64,000 bases of DNA, from NCBI GenBank assembly GCA_036404435.1, contig DASWZN010000060.1:124001-188000 (forward strand), read 5' to 3'. This DNA comes from DASWZN01 sp036404435 (lineage in GTDB: Bacteria > Acidobacteriota > Terriglobia > Bryobacterales > Bryobacteraceae). The translations under genes were made by a program, and so were the position numbers. Every line of letters begins with the position of its first letter. Position 1 is the first letter of the stretch. Below are positions 1 to 10,100 of this stretch, in pieces. Below the pieces are notes generated by a model. The model saw only the letters and a list, made by a program, of their open reading frames with translations, made no database searches and was not told the DNA's origin.

Positions 1-1474
<1,474 letters not shown>

Positions 1475-1667
1475 GGCGTGGCAACGACTTCAGCAGCGCC
1501 CGCAGCCCCTTCGTTTTTACCCTGCCGGCCGGGTGAGATCACGCCTGCTTCAATGGTCGCACAAACCATCTCCCACGTCGTCCCAATGGTCAGGCGATCA
1601 TCCCAACCAAAACTCGAACCGGCCCTCCGGCCACAAGACCCGCGACTATGCTAGCTTCTTAGCTGGA

Positions 1668-2345
1668 ATGCGACATTCGTCTACGTTGAGGATCGGCGTC
1701 TTGATCGCCGCTATCTGCGCTTGCGTGCACGGGCAAAACGCGCCCACCGAAGGGAAGGGCATGCCGGCTAGGGCGACTCCGGCCGACTATCAGACCCACG
1801 TTCAGGCCGGCACGTTGACGATCGCGGCCGATTTCGACGGACACTCGATCCCCACCTTGGACGGGACGACCCTGTCCACGCCGGAGTATGTGGTGGTCGA
1901 GACGGCGGTGTTCGGACCGCCGGGTGCGCGGATCAAGCTATCCATCGACGACTTTGCGCTCCGCATCAAGGGGAAGAAGGTTCCCTTGCCCAGCGAGCCG
2001 TACGGATTGGTGGTCAAGTCCGTCAAGGATCCCGAGTGGGAGCCGCCGGAGGTGGCCCAAGCGAAGGAAGCCAAGTCGAAAACCAGCTTGAGCAGCGGCG
2101 AAGAGGACACACAGGTTCAGAAGGGTGAGCCCAAGGCGACTCCCACCCCGGTGAAGGTCCCGGTAGAGGTACAACGCGCGTGGGCGCAGCGCGTTCAAAA
2201 GGTCACGCTTCCGGAAGGCGACCGCGCCCTTCCCCAGGCAGGAATGCTCTTCTTCCATTACTGGGGCAAGGTCGAGAAGATCCAGTCGATCGAACTCATT
2301 TACACTGGTCCGGCCGGAAAAGCCACCCTGACGCTCCAGCCATAG
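1668..2345 (+). CDS. Hypothetical exported protein
   Basis: 225 aa, function not recognised. The ATG at 1668 (MRHSSTLRIG) was chosen because it begins a clear signal peptide with a hydrophobic core (GVLIAAICACVHG) and probable cleavage near residue 23; in-frame codons further upstream only add a non-hydrophobic extension. The mature part is mostly beta-rich (residues 45-115), followed by a Lys/Glu/Pro/Thr-rich low-complexity stretch (about 125-165) and a closing beta segment. It is divergent from the kinase gene and its 5' region is short. Probably a periplasmic protein. Confidence 0.72.
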   Translation: MRHSSTLRIGVLIAAICACVHGQNAPTEGKGMPARATPADYQTHVQAGTLTIAADFDGHSIPTLDGTTLSTPEYVVVETAVFGPPGARIKLSIDDFALRIKGKKVPLPSEPYGLVVKSVKDPEWEPPEVAQAKEAKSKTSLSSGEEDTQVQKGEPKATPTPVKVPVEVQRAWAQRVQKVTLPEGDRALPQAGMLFFHYWGKVEKIQSIELIYTGPAGKATLTLQP

Positions 2346-2363
2346 CGACACAACCCGCGTGCT

Positions 2364-3506
2364 TTACGGCGCGAAATACCCGTTGATGTCGAGAATCACG
2401 TCGGTGCGGTTCGTCACAAACACGCTGATGGCGCCGCCGGCGCCGGCCGGCACGATGGCCGCGTTCGCCACCACGCTTCCGTCAAACGAGTTCAGCGTGG
2501 AAACCAGCGGCTGCGCCGATCCCGCCGGCCACACCGTCAGGTAGTAGAGCGGCCCTTGGGGCACCACCGTGACGTTGACCGAATATGCTGCTGCCGTCGA
2601 TGGGACGAAGCAGCCGCTGGCTGGGATCGCGAACGAGCGCGTCGTTCCGGCGTCCGTGGTCGGGCCGCCGAAAGGCCCGTTAGTGCCGCGCGTGTCGGCG
2701 ACGCGGCACGGCGTCACTGGGTAGAAAGAAAGGGCCCCCAAGCCGCCGGGCGGAGCGAAGTAGCCGTTTGCATCCAGGATGACGTCGGTGGGATTGGGAA
2801 CAAAGACGGAGATCGCCCCGTTGGTTCCCGCCGGAACGATGGCGGCATTCGCCACCACCTTGCCGGTCCAGGAATTCAGCGTGGAGACGTTGGGCTGCGG
2901 CTGTCCCGCCGGCCAGGTGGTCAGGTAGTAAAGCGGCCCCGGAGGCGCCACCGTGACGTTCAGGGAGTAGGCGCTGGCGGCGGCAGGAAGCTCGCAGGGA
3001 CTCGAGGGCACGGGGAAATCGCGGCTCTGGTTGGCGATGAGGGACGGCCCGCCGAGCGCGCCGGCGGAATTGCGGGTGTCGGCCACGCGGCACGGCAAGG
3101 TGGGATAAAACGAAACCGCATTCGGGCCGCCGCCGAGGCCCAGCGCGAGGCCGCCGGGGCTCCCGACCAGGGCGGCGGTTGCCGGGCCGCCGTCGCCATT
3201 CCCCGTGACGCTCTGTGACCAGCTTGACGGTGTCCCGCTGCCGGCGACAACCGTCACCATGCCGGCTGCGTCGAGTTTGAACACGCCGTTCAGACCCCAA
3301 CTGCCGAAGTAGACATTCCCGAGGCCATCCGCCACAACGGCCTGAGGGAACCCGACCGAGATCGAAGCGCCCGCCGCCGGCAAGGTGGGCCATGCGCCGC
3401 CCGCGTAAGTCGAGATGGCGTACTGCTGCGCCCAGGAAGGGGTCCCGGAAAACCCGGACAGAAGCGTTGCGAGCATCGTCAGTCTTGGGAGATTGAGGTC
3501 GGTCAT
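2364..3506 (-). CDS. Secreted NHL-repeat protein with two tandem C-terminal repeats of an FYPxxPCRVADTR domain
   Basis: 380 aa. The ATG at 3506 (MTDLNLPRLTML) directly precedes a signal peptide (TMLATLLSGFSGTPSWAQ) and has a purine-rich Shine-Dalgarno (AGGGGG) just upstream; the longer open frame upstream is Arg-rich and unlikely. Residues 25-110 contain NHL-like propeller motifs (PQAVVADGLGNVYFG). Residues about 140-380 are two roughly 120-aa tandem copies that each begin FYPxxPCRVADTR and end DVILDxNGYFAP, each with YYLTxWPAG and VSTLNS blocks. This domain is typical of secreted acidobacterial proteins and its function is not known to me. Probably extracellular or cell-surface. Confidence 0.82.
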   Translation of the reverse strand: MTDLNLPRLTMLATLLSGFSGTPSWAQQYAISTYAGGAWPTLPAAGASISVGFPQAVVADGLGNVYFGSWGLNGVFKLDAAGMVTVVAGSGTPSSWSQSVTGNGDGGPATAALVGSPGGLALGLGGGPNAVSFYPTLPCRVADTRNSAGALGGPSLIANQSRDFPVPSSPCELPAAASAYSLNVTVAPPGPLYYLTTWPAGQPQPNVSTLNSWTGKVVANAAIVPAGTNGAISVFVPNPTDVILDANGYFAPPGGLGALSFYPVTPCRVADTRGTNGPFGGPTTDAGTTRSFAIPASGCFVPSTAAAYSVNVTVVPQGPLYYLTVWPAGSAQPLVSTLNSFDGSVVANAAIVPAGAGGAISVFVTNRTDVILDINGYFAP

Positions 3507-3678
3507 TCGGTCCCCCTTGATGCTGGTGCCGTGCGGCGGGGAAAAATCGCAGCGGAGAACCGAATTTCCTTCCCATAAGCGGAGACCGGCCGGTCCCTCC
3601 CGCCTCGCAAGCGCGCGCCGGCGGGCCCGCACGAAACCGAAACCCCCGGCCCGGCGCGAACGTCAACGTGAGGACTGA

Positions 3679-3684
3679 TAGAAT
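3679..3684 (+). promoter_or_regulatory. -10 hexamer TAGAAT, leaderless-type spacing
   Basis: TAGAAT lies 6 bases before the ATG at 3691, so transcription would begin at or next to the start codon. No Shine-Dalgarno fits between them. No convincing -35 hexamer is seen at 17 bases. Confidence 0.4.
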
Positions 3685-3690
3685 CAGGCG

Positions 3691-4785
3691 ATGGTGCGCC
3701 TCCACTTACTCGTGCTCGTGCTGGTGGCGGCCGCCGCGGCTGCGGCCGGCGACGCCGATGAGAGCCAGCGCCGCTTGCGGATGGTGTGGGAGCTGAGCGT
3801 GGCGCCGCTCACCGCCAATCCCGAGCGGGGAGCGCCCGACCTGCTGGCGCTGCGGTTCTCTCCCGATGGCGAGTGGATCGCGGCGCTCAGTTCGCGCATC
3901 ACGGCGGAAGGGGAGCGCACCGAGTTGCTGCTGGTTCCTTCGAGCGGCGACGCCTCGAAAGCGCGCCGCCTCGAGATCCGCGGCCAGGCGCTCAGCACGC
4001 CCCTGCACACGGGCGTGCATTGGTCTCCATCCGGCGAACACATCGCGGTCGAGACCACCAACTTCAGCACCACAATCCTGCGCGTTTCCGACGGCTCGCG
4101 TTGCGAGTTGCCGCGCACCACCGTCTTCGGAGGCTTCATCGCTCCCGATAAGGTGATTGCCGCGGATTGGGAGGCGCCCAGCGACCCGGCGTCGATTCCG
4201 GCGGATTTCTCCACGCTGACAGTTTACGGCGCCGACTGCGTGCGGCAGAAAACGTGGCGGGTGTCCGGGCAGGTGCGCGAGATCGAGACCAGCGCACGCA
4301 CGGGACTGATCGCGCTGCGGCCCGAGGGGGCCGATATTCGCATTCTGGATGCGACCGGAGCCGAGCGTGGGCGCGTGGCGGCGGGGTCGGGGAGCATGCT
4401 CCGCTTTGGCGAGAAGGGCAAGGTGCTGTGCAAGGCGGATTACCCGGCGCACGGCTCGCTGGCCTGCTACGATTTGGACACGGGCCGGCAGTTCAGCCAC
4501 CCTTACGTCATCGGCGGCGCTCCGTTCGACGTCTCGCTCGACAGCTCGATCGTGGTGGCGACGCACGGCACCTCCTCCTACAACCTGCTTTCCGGGAAGG
4601 ATTCGGGCGGGCTGAGCCACTGGGTGGTGTGGAACTACCGCACGGGGGAGGAGATCGGGCGGTTGCGATACCGGAAACAGCGGCACGCCTATGCGTTCTC
4701 GCCGTCGGCGGTGGCCCCGGACGGGCGCCGTTTTGTGCTGGGCGCGGGCGGCACGCTGCGCATGTACGAGATCACGGGGGGATAA
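3691..4785 (+). CDS. Hypothetical secreted beta-propeller (WD40/PD40-like) protein
   Basis: 364 aa. It starts with a hydrophobic signal sequence (HLLVLVLVAAAAAAAG) followed by propeller-type blades, for example ALRFSPDGEWIAALSS at about 50-66, VHWSPSGEHIAVET at 109-123 and a last blade with FVLGAGGTLRMYEI at the C-terminus. No catalytic motif is seen, so this is a fold-level call only. The stop codon is one base from the ATG of the next gene, so the two are probably co-transcribed. Confidence 0.78.
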   Translation: MVRLHLLVLVLVAAAAAAAGDADESQRRLRMVWELSVAPLTANPERGAPDLLALRFSPDGEWIAALSSRITAEGERTELLLVPSSGDASKARRLEIRGQALSTPLHTGVHWSPSGEHIAVETTNFSTTILRVSDGSRCELPRTTVFGGFIAPDKVIAADWEAPSDPASIPADFSTLTVYGADCVRQKTWRVSGQVREIETSARTGLIALRPEGADIRILDATGAERGRVAAGSGSMLRFGEKGKVLCKADYPAHGSLACYDLDTGRQFSHPYVIGGAPFDVSLDSSIVVATHGTSSYNLLSGKDSGGLSHWVVWNYRTGEEIGRLRYRKQRHAYAFSPSAVAPDGRRFVLGAGGTLRMYEITGG

Positions 4786-4786
4786 G

Positions 4787-5884
4787 ATGCGCACGCCGGC
4801 TCGATGGCTCACGCTCGTTGCCGCGTTCCTTGGGGTGACCTTTCAGGCCGGCGCGGAAAAGAAGGAGTGGGTCAAGGTCTACCATGCGGCCACCCTTCCG
4901 GTGCTGGCGGGAAGCCGGGTCGTGTTCGGCCAGGTTTCCGGCGACTGCGCGCGCGAACTTGCCGGTCTTTTGGCCGCGGACCTGGCGCTTCACAAGATCG
5001 GCGTCGTGAGTCCGGAGGAGCTGGCGGGTCTGCCGCCGGGCATTCCCGTCGTGAAGATCTCGGTAGACGTTTCCCGCTGCCAGTCGCTTCCGGTGCCACC
5101 CATAATAGGCAGCGGAATGCCGGCCGTGCACATCTCGCGCACGGAGGGACGGATTCTGGCCACCATCCGCGTGGTCGATCTGGCAAGCGGCGCGGAACTG
5201 GCCGCGGAACCGATTCGTGCCGAGGCCAAGAAGGAAAACCAGGCCCAGACCGGACAGCCCGAATGGCCAGGCGCCCCCGAGGTGAAGGAGTTGACCTTGC
5301 GCCAGGCAGTCGCCGACGCTCAGCATCTGTACCTGCCCTGGCTCGAGACCAGGGAAGTCGTGTTCATGGATGACAAGGAGTGCAACCTCAAGGCGGCCTT
5401 CGAGCTGTTGCACACGGGCGACTATGAAAAGGTCGCCGCGGTAGCCCGCGCCAGCGCGGAGGGGTGCAAGGCGAACGCGAAGGTGGCCGCGGGCGCCTGG
5501 TACAACTTGGGCGTCGCCTACATGCTGGTCCGGAAGTACGACCAGGCGCTCGCGGCGTTGGCCGCATCGCAGAAGCTCCACGAAAGCAAAGCGGCGGCGG
5601 AGATTGTGGCCGCATGCCAGCAGAGCAAGGCGACGGCGGAGGCCGAGGCCCGGCGGATGGCGGCGCAGGCGCCGAAGCCGTCGGAAGGCGAAGTGCAGAC
5701 CGGCATCCTGCTCACCAACGACTTCATCGTCAAGCTGGTCGAGGGCAACGTCGCGGAAGAGGAGATTCTCAAGATGATCGCTTCGCAGCCGGCGCGCTTC
5801 TCGCTGGCTCCCGACGATGTGCTCAAGTTGAAGCAGGCCGGCGTGAGCGATTCGATCCTCGCGGCCATGCGCGGGAAGAAGTGA
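4787..5884 (+). CDS. Hypothetical secreted protein with TPR-like segment
   Basis: 365 aa. The ATG at 4787 follows the upstream stop by one base and starts a signal peptide (WLTLVAAFLGVTFQAGA). Residues 25-165 form an alpha/beta domain of unknown function. Residues about 190-280 hold TPR-like helices (AGAWYNLGVAYMLVRKYDQA). An Ala/Glu-rich helix follows, and the last 60 residues (TNDFIVKLVEGNVAEEEI onward) form a short helical tail domain seen in other acidobacterial exported proteins. It likely works with the preceding propeller protein in the periplasm or outer envelope; role unknown. Confidence 0.78.
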   Translation: MRTPARWLTLVAAFLGVTFQAGAEKKEWVKVYHAATLPVLAGSRVVFGQVSGDCARELAGLLAADLALHKIGVVSPEELAGLPPGIPVVKISVDVSRCQSLPVPPIIGSGMPAVHISRTEGRILATIRVVDLASGAELAAEPIRAEAKKENQAQTGQPEWPGAPEVKELTLRQAVADAQHLYLPWLETREVVFMDDKECNLKAAFELLHTGDYEKVAAVARASAEGCKANAKVAAGAWYNLGVAYMLVRKYDQALAALAASQKLHESKAAAEIVAACQQSKATAEAEARRMAAQAPKPSEGEVQTGILLTNDFIVKLVEGNVAEEEILKMIASQPARFSLAPDDVLKLKQAGVSDSILAAMRGKK

Positions 5885-5927
5885 GCGGGCGGACGCGGCA
5901 CACGGCACACGCGGACGACGATCCTAG

Positions 5928-6392
5928 GTGGTGCGCCCGCGAAGGGCATTTGTGGCCGCTCCGGCGGCGTTCGCACTGGGCGGCGGCGGCTTTGCCGCGC
6001 CGAGTGTGGCGGTGATGCGACGTCAACCAGGGCAGCGGCGACTATTCGGAGTGGGGGCATTACGAGCTGTGCGACAAGGTGCGCAAGCTGCTCGAGGAGC
6101 CGAATTGGGGCGGCAACGCCGCCGAGTACACGGGTGCCACGGCAGGACTGGAAGCGGCGCGGTACGTGGTGGATACTTACTATGCGAAGCGCAACCGCTC
6201 CGCACATTGCGCTCGCCGGGCAACTACCGGGAGTGGATCGACGCGGCCAAAGGCGGCCGGCCGGGCGGAGCGAACGTGGCCGTGCGGACCTGGGAGAAGC
6301 TGGAGTGGGACGGGAAGAACCTCAAGGTCACGAACGTCGCCGCGGCCAACGATCTGCCGCTCAGGCCGTACCGCGAAGGCTGGACGCTGTGA
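5928..6392 (+). pseudogene. Degenerate Gfo/Idh/MocA-family oxidoreductase remnant with Tat-like signal
   Basis: Three decayed pieces lie in this stretch. A GTG-started segment at 5928 encodes a twin-arginine-like leader (RPRRAFVAAPAAFALGGGG). Bases 6022-6205 in a second frame encode a plausible protein fragment (GDYSEWGHYELCDKV, AARYVVDTYYAKRN) that I cannot assign. Bases 6213-6392 return to the first frame and encode the typical C-terminus of Gfo/Idh/MocA oxidoreductases (NYREWIDAAKGG, KLEWDGKNLKVTN, REGWTL). The roughly 300-residue catalytic middle is missing. This is best read as a gene collapsed by deletion plus frameshift. Its stop overlaps the GTG of the ABC ATPase. Confidence 0.62.
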
Positions 6393-7174
6393 GCCGGCCG
6401 CCCGCGCTGCTCGACATGCGGCGCGTTTCGGTGATGCGCGGCGCGTGGACCGTGCTGCACCGCATCGATCTGCGCATCGGCGTGGGCGAGCACGTAGCCA
6501 TCCTCGGTCCCAACGGCTGCGGCAAATCGACCCTCATCAAGACGGTTACGCGGGAGTGCTATCCGCTGATGGAGCCCGGCTCGTCGATGACGATTCTGGG
6601 CCACGAGCGCTGGGATGTCTTTGAGCTGCGCGCGGTCCTGGGCATCGTCTCGAACGACTTGATGTCGGCCTGCACGCGCGGCATCACGGGGCGCGACGTA
6701 GTGCTCTCGGGCTTCTTCAGCAGCATCGGCATCTGGCCCCACCAGCGGGTGACCGCGGCGATGCGGGAGAAGACGGAGCGGGCGCTGGCGCGGCTGGAGG
6801 CGTCGCACCTGGAGGGGCGCTTCGTGAGCGAGATGTCGTCTGGGGAGGCGCGGCGCGTGCTGGTCGGCCGGGCGCTGGTGCACGATCCCAAGGCGCTGCT
6901 GCTCGATGAGCCGAGCTCGAGCCTGGACGTGTTTGCCCAGCACGAACTGCGGCGTATCCTGCGCGAGCTGGCGCAGTCGGGGATGGGCCTCATCCTGGTG
7001 ACGCACCACCTGGCCGATATCATTCCGGAAGTGGAGCGCGTGGTTCTGATGCGGGACGGATGCCTCGTCGGGGATGGCGCCAAAGCGCAGGTGCTGACGG
7101 CGGCGAACCTGGGGCGTCTGTTCGGACTGCCGGTGACGCTGGCCCGGCGCGACGGGTACTATCATCTGTGGTGA
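6389..7174 (+). CDS. ABC transporter ATP-binding protein
   Basis: 261 aa from GTG 6389, which overlaps the stop of the preceding remnant (GTGA); an in-frame ATG at 6416 is the alternative. All ABC ATPase signatures are present: Walker A GPNGCGKST (about 38-46), signature-like SSGEARRVLVGRAL, Walker B ALLLDEPSSSLD and an H-loop His in LVTHHLADI. The signature is SSGEA rather than LSGGQ. No permease gene is adjacent, so the transported substrate is unknown; the arrangement resembles stand-alone ATPases of the YlmA/ModF-like type. Confidence 0.9.
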   Translation: MSRPPALLDMRRVSVMRGAWTVLHRIDLRIGVGEHVAILGPNGCGKSTLIKTVTRECYPLMEPGSSMTILGHERWDVFELRAVLGIVSNDLMSACTRGITGRDVVLSGFFSSIGIWPHQRVTAAMREKTERALARLEASHLEGRFVSEMSSGEARRVLVGRALVHDPKALLLDEPSSSLDVFAQHELRRILRELAQSGMGLILVTHHLADIIPEVERVVLMRDGCLVGDGAKAQVLTAANLGRLFGLPVTLARRDGYYHLW

Positions 7175-7179
7175 GTGGT

Positions 7180-10100
7180 TCAGACCGGAACGCCCGCCGC
7201 GGCGCAGGCAATACGCGCCACCGTTTCCTCCAGCACCTTGCGGCTGATGGGCTTGGTGACGTGATCGTCCATCCCGGCGTCGAGGCAGCGTTCCCGGTCG
7301 CCGCCCATGGCGTGCGCGGTCATGGCGACGATGGGTACGTGGGTCCCCGCCTTCCGCTCCCGCTGCCGCAAGCGGCGGGTGGCTTCGAAGCCATCCATCT
7401 CGGGCATTTGCACGTCCATGAAGACCAGGTCGAACGCGGCGGTGTCGAAGGTGGCGCACGCTTCGGCGCCGTTATTGGCCAGCGTGACCCGGTGTCCCAT
7501 CTTCTCCAGCATGGTGGCAGCCAGTTTCTGATTCACCGGGTTGTCCTCGGCCACAAGGATGCGCAGGGAGCGCTGTGGGGCCACTGCTGCCGCCGCCGCG
7601 GCAGCCGGCGCCTCGTTCTTCCGCGCGCCGCCCAGGGCCTTGCGGATGGACCACAGGAGCTCCGCCGGCGCGATGGGCTTGACCAGGTAGGCCTCCACGC
7701 CCAGTTCGCGGCAACGCTCCGCGCTGGCGCTTTGGCCCGTGGAGGTCAGCATCAAGATGGTGGCGGCGCGCCAGGAGGGATGGGCGCGAATACGCTCGAT
7801 CATCTCGAAACCGTCCATGCCCGGCATCAGCTCGTCCAGCAGGATCAAACGGAACGGCTGGCCGGCGTCCGCCGACTGCTCCAGTTGGGCGAGGCCGTCG
7901 GGACCCGATTCGGCCTCTTCCGCCTGCATTCTCCACTGCTGGGTCGCTTTCCGGAGAATGCGGCGATTGGTCGCATTGTCGTCGACAACGAGGACGCGCA
8001 CGCCGTTCAGGTCCTCGACCGGCGCCGGGGCGTCCTCGCTTTCCGCGGCCGGGGCCACCTCCATGCGGGAGGTGAAGTGAAAGACGGAACCCGCCCCGGG
8101 CGCACTCTCCATCCAGATCTCTCCCCCCATCAGGCGCACGATGCGCGCGGAGATGACCAGCCCCAGCCCGGTGCCGCCGTACTGGCGCGTGGTGGAGGAG
8201 TCGGCCTGCTCGAAGGCCCGAAACAGCCGGTCCTGCTTCTCCGGCGCGATCCCGATGCCCGTGTCGCGCACCGATACGTGCAGCTTCACCGCGTCTTCTT
8301 CGCGCTCCGCGACGTGTACGTGGACCGTCACCTCGCCGCGTTCCGTAAACTTGATGGCGTTGCCGGTCAGGTTCAGCAGCACCTGCCGCAGGCGCACCGG
8401 GTCTCCGATCAGGTCCGGTGGCACGGATTCGAGGTCGAACGCCAGCTCGAGCCCCTTCTTGTGCGCGGTGACCGCCATGCTCTTCATCGCCTCCCCGACG
8501 ACCTCCGCCGGCTTGAAACGGACCGGGCTCAGGACCATCTTCCCGGCTTCGATCTTCGAGTAGTCGAGAACATCGTTGAGGATGACCAGCAGGCTCTCGG
8601 CCGAAGACCGCACCAGGGACAGGAACTCCCGCTGCTCGGCCGTGAGGTTGGTGGAGAGGGCCAGTTCGGTCATGCCGAGGATGCCGTTCATGGGGGTGCG
8701 GATCTCGTGACTCATGTTGGCCACGAATTCGCTCTTGGCGCGGATGGCCGCTTCCGCCGCCACTTTGGCCGCGCGCAGTTCCTCCTCGACCCGCTTGCGC
8801 TCGGTGATATCCATCGCCACACCGAGAACCTGCACTTTCCCGTCTGCGTTGACGATAGGCCGCTTGACGGTCTGAATCCAGCGGGTCTCGCCGGCGGCGT
8901 TCTGGAACTGTTCTTCGGGCACCACCTTCTCCTGGAGCGTCTCCAGAACCTCGCGATCGGCGCGGGTGAAGGCCTCCGCCTGCACCCTTCGCGGATTGAC
9001 GTCCAGGACGGTCTTGCCGATCATGCTCTCCACCGTCAGCCCGTAGCCCTCGGCGATGGCCTGGTTGGCCAGCGTGAAGCGGCCCTGGGAGTCTTTGACG
9101 AAGACGAAGCTGGGCAGAATGTCGATCACCTGCCGCAGGAAGGCCCGCTGCGCCCCCAGGTCTTTGGTGCGTTCATCGACGACCCGGGCCAGCTCCTCCG
9201 CCCGGGCGCGTAGCCGCCGCGTGTAGAGTCTCTGCAGGGCCACGACCGCCAGCAGTAACACCAAGGCGCAGACGCCGCGGAACCAGCCAGTCTGGTAGAA
9301 GCGCGGCTCGAGGAGGAACTGCAAGGAGGCGCCCTGGAGGTTCCATACCCCGTCGTCGTTCGAGGCGATTACCCGAAAGCGGTATCGGCCCGGAGGAAGA
9401 CGCGTGTAGCTGGCGAGGCGGCGAGAGCCGGCGTCCACCCAATCGCGGTCGTAGCCTTCCAGGCAGTACTTGAACCGCACTCGAGCCGGAACCAGCATGC
9501 TCAAGCTCGTGTACCAGATCTCGATCCGGCCTCTGCCCGGCGGGATCCGAAGGCCTGCCTCGAGGGGAAGCGCCTCGCCGTCCGCGACCACCCCCTCGAC
9601 CGACACCGGGGGAACCAAGTCATTGCGCGCCAGGCGCTTGGGATCCGCCACGACGATTCCTTTCTGCGTGGTGAACCAAAGCCTGCCATCCCGGGTTCGC
9701 CAGCCGGCCGGTCCCGCCGCCGGATCGGACGCCTCACTGGTGCGCATGCCGTCGTCCGTCCCATACCGGACAGTTCCGACGGTAGAGGCACGCCCCTCGG
9801 CCACATCGTCCAGGTCCTTCCGGCTGGCTACGTATATGCCGTTCGGAGTGCTGATCCAGAGGTTCCCTGATGGGTCCGCGAGAACGCGCGAAGGGTAGCT
9901 GTCGAACAGCCCCTCCCTCTTTCCGTAATGGGTGATGCGGCCATCCTGTATGCGGAGCCTCGTGAGGCCGGGTGTGCGGCCGCCCAGCCACAGGCTCCCC
10001 CGCCCGTCTTCGGCGATGGAAGTGACGGCGAAGTCGATCTGTTTCTGGCGGGCCTCGCGTGGAGAGAGTCCTTTACCGAACTTGAAGAGCCCCTGCGCCG

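Noticed and set aside
7060..9213. 717-codon plus-strand frame opposite the kinase/receiver part of the hybrid sensor
   Set aside because: The minus strand holds unmistakable HisKA, HATPase and REC motifs.
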